Shown: positions 1 through 10,881 of the stretch, piece after piece | Layout: every line of letters begins with the position of its first letter | Numbering within the stretch: position 1 is the first letter of the stretch | Source: Voacanga thouarsii | Lineage: Eukaryota > Streptophyta > Magnoliopsida > Gentianales > Apocynaceae | Direction of reading: 5' to 3' | DNA length: 64,000 nt | Assembly (NCBI GenBank): GCA_026120185.1 | Contig: JANUWF010001176.1 | Span: 6,395,501 to 6,459,500, forward strand | Position numbers and translations under genes: made by a program | Notes under the pieces: generated by a model | Told to the model about the DNA's origin: nothing | The model's input: only the letters and a program-made list of their open reading frames with translations | The model's database searches: none

Positions 1-652
1 AGGGTTGGTTTTAGTTGGGGTTTCACAAAAGTCTATTTCTCCTGTAGTGAAAGGAGGTTGAGTAAGGAGGTTTCAAGAAAGAAGAAGAAGGATTACTTGT
101 ATATAAGTGATTTATTTTTCTCTTATTTGTAATTTATTGATAATTTAAGTTTTAATTATTTAATTGTATTTAGATTTTGTTTTTGGATTTATAACTTTGT
201 ATTGATTTTAATTATTTGATCAATTAACTGTTATTCTTGGTATTTGATTACTTGTTTTATTTAGTAAATTGATGAAGTTGATTTCACTCTAACGGACTTG
301 GGAAATGAAGTTAGATAGAATCCAATCTAAGTTAATTCTCTATTTGTTATCTTAATTGGATTGGGAAAGAAAGTTAAAAATTGAACTTAGGTAATCAAAG
401 ATTAGTTAATTTCTCCTAGAGCATAGGGTCATTGGCTAACTGCATAATTACAAGGTACAAGTTTAATGCATCTTTTGGTTACTTTGGTTTGATTGAAAAA
501 TCTGCTAAATTAACTAAAAGATAATGATTCCATGGATTGAGAAAGAAGTGGAGTCTATATTTTATTCCTTAATGGTGCCAAGATAATAATTATTGTGATA
601 AGTGCTAATCAATCATTGTTATGTCTTTGAGGATTCCTATTTATTTACATGT
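1..652 (+). mobile_element. Left part of Athila/Tat-type LTR (element E)
   Basis: No gene is visible in this AT-rich stretch. Its counterpart on the far side of element A (21172-21472) carries the phrase 'cctgtggattcgatattt', which is typical of the U5 end of Athila/Tat gypsy LTRs. The two halves share the CATGT target duplication of A, so they were contiguous before A inserted. The middle (about 270-470: 'ctaacggacttgggaaatg', then an 'agcatagggtcattggctaa' phrase) is the kind of low-complexity text found in U3/R of these LTRs. The start of the LTR lies before base 1. The family assignment is inference from composition and the U5 motif. Confidence 0.45.
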
Positions 653-1850
653 CGTTGGCCCTAAGGGCATTCTCCTATGTTTTAATTTATGACAAATATT
701 GATGAGGACTAACTTGTGTGATCTATATGTGATAAGACATGTTTGACCTCAGTTCTTCTAAGGCTTGCAAATTAGATTGTTAAGCAATTCTTGAGTAATG
801 AAATCCAAGAATGGGTGATCAAGTAGATGTCTAAGCTTAAGAGATTGCATACCAAAAAGTCCTTGTGGAAGAACTTTAGATTAGGAATTGTTATTAAGGT
901 ATTTATTTTAAATTTCTATGTCTTTTTACCTTATGATTCAATTTATTTCTACCTTGAACCATACAAACAAAAAGATTTCAAAGTTTTAAATCTTAGAATT
1001 TTAGATTGAATAGTTTGGATGATTCTGCATCCAAAAGATTCGTCTAAAATTCCATAAACAGTGTCAAATTGTTTCTGCCTGAAAAAATGTCATTTTAGAC
1101 TTACCTTTTGGATGCACCTTCGTCCAAAACATGAGTCCAAAATACAGGTAAATTTGATAGTGAAAAATAGCCATTTTATATCCGTTGATACTTCACTTTA
1201 TATCTCTATATAAGGCTTTTAAACTTGATTTGATTGTAGATTTTTGCTCCATCCTTCTAAGAAACACTCTTGCTCTTTAGAAAATAAAAATCTCCTTTAT
1301 CAAAGTGCTTCAAAGTGAAATTAAATTGTGTCTTAAAGGTAAAAGTGTTTGTGCTTTTCTTGGTGCACATCTGCTTAAAAAAGTGAGCATTTACTGTCCT
1401 ATTGATATTCAATCTCTTTCGTATACCAAGGTTGTGGTGTAAAACTCATCTAAGGTGAGCCTTGATTTGTTGGTGGATTGAAAGGTTTTGAAAAACCAAG
1501 TGTGGTGATCCTCTCTTGTATTTAGTACAGATTGATTTCATTAAGTTGAGTAAATGAAATCTGGTTGAAAATCCTTAAGTGTGAGCTTAAGGTAGTGGAT
1601 ATAGATCTTGGTAGATCGAACCACTATACATTCCATGTCTCATTTCTCTGCATATAGTATTAATTGCATTGTTCTTCTTATCTCAGACTGAATTTGGATA
1701 TTTCTCAAAGTTTCCTTAGATAGCTTTCTCTGTTGCCATGAAGTTAGTCCAAGAAACTTGAAGAACATTTATATTCTGTAAAATAGATTTCTTAAAAATT
1801 TTAGTTTGCCAAAAACCTTATTCACCCTCTCCACTCTCTAAAGTTTTTCA
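653..1850 (+). repeat. 5' LTR of A
   Basis: This 1198-bp direct repeat matches 19974-21166 over its length. The canonical TG start has mutated to CG here (653-654), while the 3' copy keeps TGTTAGCC; the end is CA at 1850. It holds several copies of TCCAAAA/TTTTGGA in inverted arrangement (about 1015-1145) and a TATA box near 1206. The primer binding site starts two bases after its end. Confidence 0.93.
1205..1215 (+). promoter_or_regulatory. Probable TATA box of A LTR promoter
   Basis: The string TCTCTATATAAGG lies about 650 bases before the LTR end. The same string is kept in the 3' LTR at about 20523-20534 and, reverse-complemented, in both LTRs of element C (near 28750 and 42590). Conservation in four LTR copies supports a core promoter; the start of transcription is not visible. 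Confidence 0.6.
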
Positions 1851-1852
1851 TT

Positions 1853-1864
1853 TGGTATTAGAGC
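1853..1864 (+). other. Primer binding site of A
   Basis: TGGTATTAGAGC starts two bases after the 5' LTR. It differs at one base from TGGTATCAGAGC, the usual plant copia site complementary to the 3' end of initiator Met-tRNA. The same variant family is seen in C at 40255-40266. Confidence 0.85.
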
Positions 1865-1910
1865 TTGGTCTACATATTCTCGGTCTAACAATCTTGTACG
1901 AAAGATCCTC

Positions 1911-3153
1911 ATGGCATGCTCATCTTCTCTTCCGTATGTTAAAGGTTCATCAACAAATCAGCCTCCTTTGTTCAATGGAAACAACTACATATTCTAGAAA
2001 AATAGAATGAAAATCTATGTGTGCTCAATCAACTTTGAGTTGTGGAATTTGATAGAAAATGGTCCTTTTATTCAGACAAAAGTTGTTGATGGTGTAAAAA
2101 TGCCTAAACAAAATGACGAATTTGATTTTGAAGACAATGCTAAGATGACGTTGAATTTTCAAGCTATGAATATCTTGTGTTGTGCACTAGATGCCACTGA
2201 ATATAATCGAGTTAGTGGTTGTGATTCAGCTCATGACATGTGAAAATTACTTGAGGTCACCCATGATGGGACAAATCAAGTTAAGGAATCCAAATAAGGG
2301 CTTCTAACTGATGATTATAAATTATTCACAATGAAGCCAAATGAAAGCATTACTGAAATGTTCACTAGATTAACAAATATCACAAATGGTCTCAAAGCCT
2401 AGGGGAAGGTTTATTCACTTAGGGAACAAAATCAAAAAATTCTAGATGCATTACCTAAAAGCTGGCAGCCTAAAGATCTTGCTGTGGAAGAATTCAATGA
2501 TTTAAAATCCTTACCAACCAAAGAGTTGATTGGCTCTCTTCTAACACATTAAATGAAACTCAAAAGGTTTCAGAAATCTGATGATCATGATAAAGGTAAA
2601 AAGGGAATAGCACTAAAAGATGAAAAAGAGGATGAAGAAACTAGTTAATCTGATAATAGTGATGAAACTGAAGTAGACAATGAAGATCTGACAATGATAG
2701 CAAAGAAATTCAGAAGGATGTTCATCAAAGGGAACTTCAAAAGAGGAAAGAAGTTTGGAAAAAGGAAAGGACAATGCTCAGCATTCAAGCCTCAATGTTA
2801 TGCATGCAAAAGCATTGAATACTTTATTGCTGACTGTCCAGTTGCAAAAGAAAAGAAAGGCAAAATGCTTAAAAAGAAAGAAGAGCTGAAGGCAAAGAAA
2901 TGTAAAGGTTTGATGGGGATTTGGGACCAAAATGGGTCTGAGTCTGAAGAAAAAGATTTTGAAAACAAATCTGCCAATATATGCTTTATGGCCATGGAAA
3001 ACGAGGTAAACTCTACTACCACTGATTTCATGTCTAATTCGCAGATATCAAAACATGAAAAGCATGATGATCCAAATGAATTGCTATTTCATATGTTCCA
3101 TGAACTAAAAACACTGTCTAGAAAAATAAAGAAATGAAATAGAAGATTGATTG
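1911..3153 (+). pseudogene. gag of A, N-terminal part (broken)
   Basis: The frame opens at ATG 1911 (MACSSSLPYV...), after a short leader. It reads like a plant copia Gag: an LFNGNNY motif near the N-terminus, a UBN2-type core with MKPNESITEMFTRLTNI, and a basic stretch followed by the CCHC nucleocapsid knuckle CYACKSIEYFIADC, whose expected His is Tyr here (C has His). In-frame stops interrupt it at about 1995 (TAG where C has TGA; Trp expected), 2241 (TGA), 2295, 2400, 2550 and 2646. Element B then splits it at 3153. The rest of Gag resumes at 12903. It would have built the virus-like particle; this copy cannot. Confidence 0.88.
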
Positions 3154-5153
3154 TGATGGGAAGGAAAAACAGGGGAGCATGCTCACAGGAAGAAAAACAG
3201 AGAGAAAAAACACAAGCCTTAATGGTAGCACGGAAGCGTTAAGATCATACATTTGCGTGTTTTAACCCTACTAGGTTGAATAGGAGTGGATTGAACGACA
3301 GGAATAGTTTCACCTTACCCACTTGAAGAAGCTTCCGGTTGAAATCCCGCTAACCTCCTACTTCGCCTTATTTGTATGAACGCCAAACTTTTCAGCTCTT
3401 AGAATATGCCACTGCCCAACTTCTTGTCAGTGAACACAACAGTGAAGAAGAGTGGTCTCTAACCTCCTTAGTTCTCTTGCTATTGATTAGCAAAACTCCA
3501 AGGAGAAAACAAGAGAATGAAGGAGACATGAGAGAGGGAGAGCTGCGTAAGAGAGAGATTAGTGAGGGAGATTAGAGTTATTTTTTCCCACCAGAGACTT
3601 ATTTATTGTTAGCAAAAAAACTAGGTCTCAAATATCTGATAAACATATCCCCCGAGATATCATATTTCAAACACCTGGATGTTATCCTCAAAATAAGTTT
3701 GGCTTAATCCTAAACTCATCTGAACCGTATCTGGAAGAAACCCTATGGTCCAAACTATTAGGCTGAAATAATATTTATTATTTTTCTTGGGCCCAAAAGG
3801 TCCAAAATAATAAACATTAATTATTTATTTCATTGGCTTATAGAAATAACCTAATAAATAATTAATGAGCCCAAATGAACCAAAATAATTAAACTTTAAT
3901 TATTTATTTCTTGGGCTTATATAAATAACCCAATAAATAATTGAGCATTAATTATTTTCCCCTAGTTTAAGCCCAGGTTAATTTCCTAATTATTCAAACT
4001 GAACCTAGGCCCTGAATAATTAATTAACCAATTAAACCAGATAATTAATTTCTCTCAACTCCTATTTTTTTATTTTATTTATTTATTTTATTTCAGTCTA
4101 ATAATAAATTAGACATCTTGAATAAAATAAAATAAAATTCTCTTGAACTGAGGCCAATTCCTCAACCCAAAATTAATTAGGACTTACGGGCTATTCCGAG
4201 GACCAAAAAGACACACGCCTTGGCTGCTAAAATGACCAAAATACCCCTGCTATATAAATAACTATATTTTGCATTTTAAATATTTCTTAATATCACTATA
4301 AGGAAATATTGACCCTAAGGACAATGTTGCATTAGCAAAGTCTCCGACCTACAGGTGAGATAACTAAAATACCCCTCTACACATCGCCGTTCATTTAGAG
4401 AGGAAGAAGTGTACTAACACCCCTCTAAATGACATCTACCATTCTTAGACTTCTAGTCCAATGATCCACAACTTCCTGGAGTGTTTCCGCTTTCCAAGGG
4501 AGCTACCCTAAAGTAAACATCCGAGTTATGTTTCCCAGGGCCCTGGACATTTTAGATTATTCGGATAACCACAAAGGGCAATATAGTGTAGAAACTATCT
4601 TGTACAAGTCTGTCTTAACTAACTAGTTACATATACCCAATACACAAGTATATTGGTTCTACTATAGAACATCAACTATAGCATATCAAAGCATATGCTT
4701 CTAGCTTCATCAGACCACCAACTCATTCTCAAGTCGTAGAGCATTAGTCCACGTTGTAGCGGTAGTAGTCTAGGTTTCTATCATATAGTACTTTTAGAAA
4801 CCACTACTACAGGTCATGTCCTACGTATTCGAAATACGCTTATGTCATGAAATAAGTGGACTACTTACTGACTAAAGGTAAGCCACTCCCCATTTGGAAT
4901 TCATAACATAATAACCTAAACATGATGAGATTCCCATTCTCATCAATAGGTTAAGAACAAATGTTTATATATTAAATAACCCGTGATCCATACCTCACTG
5001 TCAAAGAACACCATTCACATGGATCACTTATTTAAACACAATGGGTCTATTCCACAAGAAATTGTGGACAAACAATTTCTGAAAATAAATTCTTTCATTA
5101 AAATATTCGATTTTACATCAGAAACCTAGTCTAAGAGGGCATACAATCCAACA
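3154..5153 (-). repeat. 3' LTR of B
   Basis: On the minus strand it begins TGTTGGATTGTATGCCC (at 5153) and ends CCTTCCCATCA (at 3154). It matches 10882-12897 throughout, with small indels: the left copy keeps a 'acccctgctat' stretch near 4245 that the right copy lacks, and AAAAT-type repeats near 4120/11855 differ in number. No coding sequence is believed to lie in it. Confidence 0.92.
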
Positions 5154-5167
5154 ATCTCCCACTTGCA
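5154..5167 (-). other. Polypurine tract of B
   Basis: On the minus strand GCAAGTGGGAGAT lies immediately before the LTR start TGTTGG. It is the position and composition expected for the plus-strand primer in reverse transcription. Confidence 0.8.
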
Positions 5168-5175
5168 CTCTAAGA

Positions 5176-5755
5176 CTAGGTAAGTCCATAGGTGCCCACC
5201 CCTATGGAGTCTAAGTGTCTCTTGAAGACTCTTTCAGCCAAAGGCTTGGTGAATGGATCTGCTAAATTATTTTCTAAGGCAATATGTTCCACCACGACTT
5301 CCCGTCTCTGGATGAAATCCCGGATCAGGTGGTACTTTCTCTCGATGTATTTCCCCTTCTTGTGGTTCCGAGGTTCCTTAGATTGCGATACTACTCCAGT
5401 GTTGTCGCAATACATCACAATCGACCTGTCCATATGTGGTATGACTCCAAGTTTTGAAAGGAACTTTCGGAGCCAGACTGCTTCCTTGGACGCCTCCGAA
5501 GCTACCACATACTCAGCTTCCATGGTTGAGTCAGCAATACAAGATTGCTTGATACTCCTCCATGAAATTGCTCCTCCAGACAAGGTGAAGACATATCCAC
5601 TAGTGGATTTTCTCTCATCCTTATCCGCCTGGAAGTCTGAGTCTGTGTATCTTGTAGGAACCAAATCATCAACCCTGTAAACCAGCATATAATCTCTCGT
5701 TCCCTTGAGGTACTTGAGAATATACTTTACAGCTTGCCAATGAACCTCCCTAGGG
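5176..5755 (-). pseudogene. RNase H domain of B pol
   Basis: This is the C-terminal domain of the copia polyprotein. Motifs in order on the minus strand: TDSDFQADKDERKSTSGYVF, then WRSIKQ, the STMEAEYVVASEA box, MYCDNTGVV, and the terminal NNLADPFTKPLAERVF signature. The catalytic acidic residues (D of TDSD, E of MEAEY, D of CDN) are visible. It is intact from 5688 down to its stop near 5176, followed within 10 bases by the polypurine tract. Upstream it is separated from the RT segment by a stop near 5760. It would degrade the RNA strand during cDNA synthesis. Confidence 0.88.
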
Positions 5756-5760
5756 TTTGA

Positions 5761-6653
5761 CTAATATCTGCTAACTAAGCCCATGGCAAAGCAGATATCT
5801 GGCCTAGTACACAGCATGGCGTACATGAGACTTCCCACAGCCGAAGCGTAGGGAATCCTACTCATTCTGTCCTTCTCTTCTTGAGACTTAGGACAGTCTC
5901 CTGAAGAAAATGACAACCCATGTCTGCAAGGGATTAGAGTTCCCTTGCATGAGTCCATGCTGTACTTAGCCAGCATCTTGTCAATGTATGTTGCTTGGGA
6001 TAATCCTAACATTCTCTACTTCCTATTTCTAAGAAGCCTAATCCCGAGAATGTAGCTGGCTTCTCCCAAGTCCTTCATACTGAATTGACTAGACAGCCAA
6101 ACCATTGTAGATGACAATGTCCCTACATCATTTCCAATGAGTAGAATGTCATCCACATACAAGACAAGAAAAATCACATTAATGCCTTCAAGTTTCCTGT
6201 ACACACATGGTTTATCTTCGTTTTGAATAAGACCATAAAACTTTACAGTCTCATCAAAACAAATGTTCCATACTCTCAATGCCTGCTTAAGTCCATAAAT
6301 GGACTTCTTAAGCTTGCAAACCATATGTTCTTGGCCTTCAACAATAAAGCTTTCCGGTTGGGACATATAGATGTCTTCGCCAAGATGGTCATTTAAGAAT
6401 GTCGTATTGACATCCATTTGCCATATCTCGTAGTCATAGTGACATGCGATGGCAAGAAAGATGCGGATGGATTTAAGCATAGCTACTGGGGAAAAGGTTT
6501 CCTCATAGTCGATTCCCTCTTTTTGAGTATACCCTTTCTCCACAAGCCTAACTTTGAAGGTTTCCACATTCCCATCCGCTCCCCTCTTTCTCTTGTACAC
6601 CCACTTACACCCAATGGATTTTATCCCTTCAGGTAAAGCTACAAGATCCCAAC
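5761..6653 (-). pseudogene. Reverse transcriptase of B pol
   Basis: This RVT_2-type copia reverse transcriptase reads on the minus strand. Motifs: KARLVxKGYTQ-like region (KVRLVEKGYTQKEGIDYEE), the FSPVA box, QMDVNTTFLND, KKSIYGLKQALRVW, and the catalytic LYVDDILLIGND. The YVDD is intact. A stop at about 6015 separates the DLGEASYILGIRLLRNR end from the following LSQATYIDKMLAKYSM segment, where TRPDICFAMGLVSRY closes the thumb. QAPR of the usual box has become QALR. A single-base stop is the main lesion; otherwise the domain is well kept. Confidence 0.88.
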
Positions 6654-7710
6654 CTAATTGAAGTACATAGACTCAATCTCGGCTTTCATTGCTTCATGCC
6701 ATAGATTTGCATCAGCATCAGTAATAGCCTCCTCGTATCTAGTGGGGTCTTGTTCCTGATGGTCGGAAACTAGCTCAAAGGCTTCTCCAGTCCATCTATT
6801 CGGAACCCTAGACACTCTCCCACTACGAAGAGGCTCCATTTGTACAGGCTCTTGAGGCTGTGCCTCTTCTTGCTCCACAATCGGGTCAGAAGAAGTTGAT
6901 TCCGAAGATAACTTCTCCTCAAGTTCCAACCTTGTTGAACCTTTAGTGGAAGTACTTTGATCATATTCCAAGTATCTAGCATTGGTACTGACTAGTACCT
7001 TCTGCTCCTTAGGATGATAAAAGTAACCTCCTTTTGTCCCTTTTGGATACCCAAGAAAATAGCATAATTCTAATCTTGGTTCCAACTTGTCTCCCTTGAC
7101 CAGTACATAAGTTGGACAACCCCAAATCCTGAGATGATTCAGACTTGGCTTAGGCCCAGTCTACATCTCATAGGGAGTCCTAGGTACTGACTTGGAAGGC
7201 ACTAAGTTCAGAATATATGCCGCTGTCTCCAGGGCATATCCCCAAAAGGACACTAGAAGAGTAGCATGAGACATTATGCTTCGGACCATTTCCATCAATG
7301 TCCTATTCCTTCTCTCAGCTACTCCATTCTGCTGGGGTATTCCCGGCGCAGAGAGCTGGGATACTATCCCATAATATACCATGTAATCCTTGAATTCACC
7401 TGGGAGGTACTCTCCCCCACTATCCGATTGTAAGGTTTTGATTAATTTACCTGTCTGACGCTCCACTTCAGTCTTAAACTCCTTGAACTTGTCAAAAGAG
7501 TTAGACTTGTGTCTCATCAGGTAAATGTAACCATACCTTGTACAATCATCCGTGAAAGTGATGAAATACTCAAAACCTCATCTAGCTGGTGTAGACAATG
7601 GACAAGACTCAACACCTCCTTGGCTCTATCCGCCTTTGGTGTAAATGACCTTCTAGTCATCTTTCCCATCAGGCAGGATTCACATTGAGGCCAACTTTTC
7701 AATCTCAATT
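6654..7710 (-). pseudogene. Integrase of B pol (broken)
   Basis: The minus-strand order is: the CESCLMGKMTRRSF zinc-binding end (about 7690-7645), a central part with LIKTLQSDSGGEYL (second catalytic Asp), QQNGVAERRNRTL (catalytic Glu), FWGYALETAAYILN, then after a stop near 7160 the C-terminal LELCYFLGYPKGTKGGYFYHP region down to the RT junction. The segment around 7600-7620 shifts frame and lacks the HTD-type motif that carries the first catalytic Asp, so a short deletion has removed it. This integrase cannot be active as written. Confidence 0.85.
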
Positions 7711-7777
7711 AGCCCAAAGGCCCATCATGGATTAGCCTCTGAATCCTGGTTAAGTTAATGTGACCCAACCTTATATG

Positions 7778-8461
7778 TCAAAAGTATGAATCATTAACAT
7801 TGGTCTTTCTCTTCTTAGTTAAAGGTTCAGACTGAGTGTTATTTGATTGGTTGTTAATAGGGTTTAAAAAGAATAGATTTCCATACATGTGCCCAGTACA
7901 TAAAATTTCTCCATCTCTATTGATAGAAATACCAGAATGGAAAGATACAGAATATCCTTGATTTATTAGTTTTGCAACTGAAATCAAATTCTGACGAAAT
8001 CCATGTACATATAAAATATCTTTTAAAATCACTATCTTATTACAATAAAAAATAAGAACCAACTCTCCCACTGCAAGGGTCCAGACTTGTGCTCCATTAC
8101 CCACGCGTAGCCCATGTTCGCCCTTCTTGAGTCTTCTAATTTTTCTAAACCCTTGCAAGGAGTTACAGATGTGATCAGTGGCTCCTAAATCAACAATCCA
8201 AGTGGAAGTTGATCTTACCATTGATATAGACTCTAAATAGAAAACATTACCTGTGGGATTTTTCTTAGCTTGAAGATCTGGACACTCCTTTTTCCAGTGT
8301 CCCTTCTTCCCACATTTAAAGCACTTGCTCTTTGGTTTGTCCTTGGGCTGGGCTGCTGCGTTCCCCTTCCTCTTGAACTTTCTAGGCTTAGGCCCAGTTC
8401 TTGTGGAAGAAGGCTTAGCAATCATGGCCTTCGACTGTGGCTTCGTGACCTTCTCCGCCAT
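7778..8461 (-). pseudogene. Nucleocapsid knuckle and protease of B
   Basis: A basic stretch (KPRKFKRKGN...) leads to a perfect CCHC knuckle, CFKCGKKGHWKKEC, near residue 50, the RNA-binding end of Gag. About 55 residues later the aspartic protease motif reads WIVDLGATDHIC. The usual catalytic triplet is D-S/T-G, so Ser has become Leu and the protease is probably weakened or dead. ILYVHGFRQNLISVAKL further on is the typical copia protease end. It closes at a stop near 7778; the neighbouring IRLGHIN region (pre-integrase) follows in the same frame beyond that stop. Confidence 0.87.
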
Positions 8462-9040
8462 CTAGAGCTCCTTCATCAATTCAGTCAAACTCATGTTCAA
8501 TTTGTTCATGTTATAGTTCAACTTGAATTGAGTGAAGGAACCCGATAGAGATTTGAGAACCATGTCCACTTATCTCTCGGGGTCAATGACAGCCCCTAAG
8601 ATTTCTGCCTCCTCGAAAGCAGCAATCATCTTGAGCATATACTCTCGGACTGATGCTCCCTCAGCCATCTTAGTGTTTATTATAGTTCGAAGAGCCTCCT
8701 GCCTTGCGGGCCGGCTCTTGTCCGCGAACATAGTGGCCAATGATTGACTAATGTCATACGCAGAAGCCATGTGCTCGTGTTTTGACTGGAGCACATTAGA
8801 CATGGAGACTAACATATAGCAACGTGCCATTTCGTCAGCCTTCTTCCACGCCTTCTCAGCCTCTCACTTTTCGGCGGTGGAACCTTCCCCGATAACAGGG
8901 CAAGTCTCGTAAAGGACATACTTATACTCTTCGGCTGTGAGTATTATGTCCAAGTTCCTCTTCCAGTCCACATAGTTTAAACCCGTTAACTTATTCTCCC
9001 TGAGAATAATGGCCAATGGACTAAAAGAACCTCCCACCAT
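8462..9040 (-). pseudogene. gag of B, N-terminal part
   Basis: The start is the ATG at 9040-9038 (MVGGSFSPLAIIL...), followed by the plant copia Gag marker LTGLNYVDWKRNLD. Further on come ADEMARCYMLVSMSNVLQ, HMASAYDISQSLATMFADKS and the UBN2 core ending in MKELxMAEKV. In-frame stops are at about 8866, 8569 and 8462. Without them gag, protease, integrase, RT and RNase H would form one frame of about 1,280 codons, as in BARE/Angela-type elements. The leader upstream runs to the primer site at 10878. Confidence 0.85.
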
Positions 9041-10865
9041 TTCTGAAAATAAAAAATAAAAGAAAGAATTTAGTTTGTGAAAATAAAATAAAATTTGTGC
9101 ACAAAAAATAATTTGGCTCTTAGGAAAATTGACATAGCTACTTAAGAAGATTAATAGTTCCCTAAGCTAAGTGTATTAACCACCACAAATCAATTTCCCT
9201 TCTAGGTAATAGTCTAGAGGATAACTCCATCGAGGGGATGGCCATTTCCTCTCATTTCCTATGGACATACCTCACACTATAACCTCCAACGTGGGCTGGC
9301 CAATCATAGTACGTGCCCCGGGTTATTAATTATATCCCTCCATTAGATCTAGATCCTTGTAGTATCCCCATCCTATATGGGTTCACTCCCAGGGTGACAC
9401 GAGGGGACCCACGATCTCTAATAAGGATCGTGATGGAAGTCGTGGAGCCATTCGAACCCCTCTCCCACTCAGTCTTTTAAAATAAAGGTTTTCTAAAAAA
9501 TATCCTTTTGAAATTTCCATTAAGTTTTTCCTTAACTTAAAATAAAATATCTAAATTCACTAAAATCTCTATGTTAAGGTTTATATCCTTTGAGAGATTT
9601 TTCCATGGACTAATTTTATTTAAGTTAAAACTTAATGATTTCAAAAAATTTCCAATTAAAACTTTCTAGAGACTTTAGTCTCAAGTTTATTTGACAAAAC
9701 AATTTTTCTAGTGCAAAATAAAACAAAAACAAAATGGCTCTCCATTTTAATTTACAAAAATATCTAAATCCAATATATTTTCTATGTCAAGGATTAAATC
9801 CTTTGAGAAAATATTCAAGGATTAATTTTTGTACAAATTAAAATAACCATTTAATTTTTTTTTGAAGAAAAATGTTTTTCTTGTCAAAAAAGTTCCCAAA
9901 GACTTTGGTCTTTAAGAAAAGGCGCACATAGGTACACAAAAACAAAAAAAAAAAAAACAGCATGCTAAAAAACAGTAAACGTTTTCATGCTTTTCTATTT
10001 TTAAACTTAAATGCCCAAATAATAGAATTAAACACATTAATTAATTAATTAATGGTCTTGTTTAATCCTAAAATCCCTTACTAATATTTTTCATGCAAAT
10101 ATATTCCAAGAATATAAACTATTGCAAAAATATTAACTTCGCCTGGTATGGGACCCAAAATGGAAAAGGAAAAAAAACCAAAAAAAAAACATTGCCAGTC
10201 CACGTACACCCGCTGCACCGGATCAGAGCCCATTTGCTCTACGGCTCACAGCACGCTTGGTGCACCCACCGCACCAGATCTCCAGCTGCTACGACCCGCG
10301 AGCCACTACACGGGCCCGCGACCCGCTCCAGATCCTCTCTGTCGTTAACTCACGTGTGACCCGTGCATTTATCCGTTTCGTGCGTCCGATACCCCGCTGA
10401 CCCGCGCGCCAATTGCAAATTTGCAATTACAATCGGCTTCAATTTCCAGCAATCGGCGCAGTTGGCTCAGGTCTTCGGAGATCGGCTCCAAACACAATAA
10501 TGGAGGCGGCTCGGCTCGGCTCGGCTGTACGGCTTAGGAACAGTGCCTTCTTCTTCGTTTTTTTATCTCTTCCGCACGAAACTTATAGTCTCTTCTGCAG
10601 TTTCTTTCTTTGGTTTCTTTGGACATTTTTACTTACAAAAACTCACCCAAAGCAAAACCACAACTGCCTATACCCTACAAATTGGGTTTACACGATGTTC
10701 TAGCAAAGCAATAAAATTTTACAGTGAGTTCTATGCTTCCATGTGAAGCTTGCAATCATGTCTATCCCATACCAAAACAGCGAAGGATCACAGGTTAAAG
10801 CACCAAACAATGATCTTTTCCATTTTTATTAACTAACATGCTCTCTAAGTTGATCAAAAACCTAT
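9041..10865 (-). other. 5' leader of B (untranslated)
   Basis: This is about 1.8 kb between primer site and gag start. The part 9050-10190 is AT-rich with poly-A/T runs. The part 10195-10550 is strikingly GC-rich for this window, with many CG dinucleotides and a short (CGGCT) repeat at about 10508-10527. Short open stretches occur on both strands, but none shows a recognisable protein. A long leader is known in BARE-1-type elements, where it carries packaging and translation signals; such a function here is inference. Confidence 0.7.
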
Positions 10866-10878
10866 GGTTCTGATACCA
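10866..10878 (-). other. Primer binding site of B
   Basis: On the minus strand TGGTATCAGAACC begins three bases after the 5' LTR end (CCCATCA|AAG|TGG). It is complementary to the 3' end of initiator Met-tRNA, the usual copia primer. Confidence 0.88.
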
Positions 10879-10881
10879 CTT

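Noticed and set aside
5192..5680. 162-codon open frame on the plus strand
   Set aside because: It is the antisense of the B RNase H frame, which has the family motifs; the plus reading has none.
8270..8548. 92-codon plus-strand frame
   Set aside because: Antisense of the B nucleocapsid/protease region; composition is an artefact.
10093..10703. Several short frames in the GC-rich leader of B
   Set aside because: High GC lowers stop frequency; frames overlap on the same strand and have no family motif.
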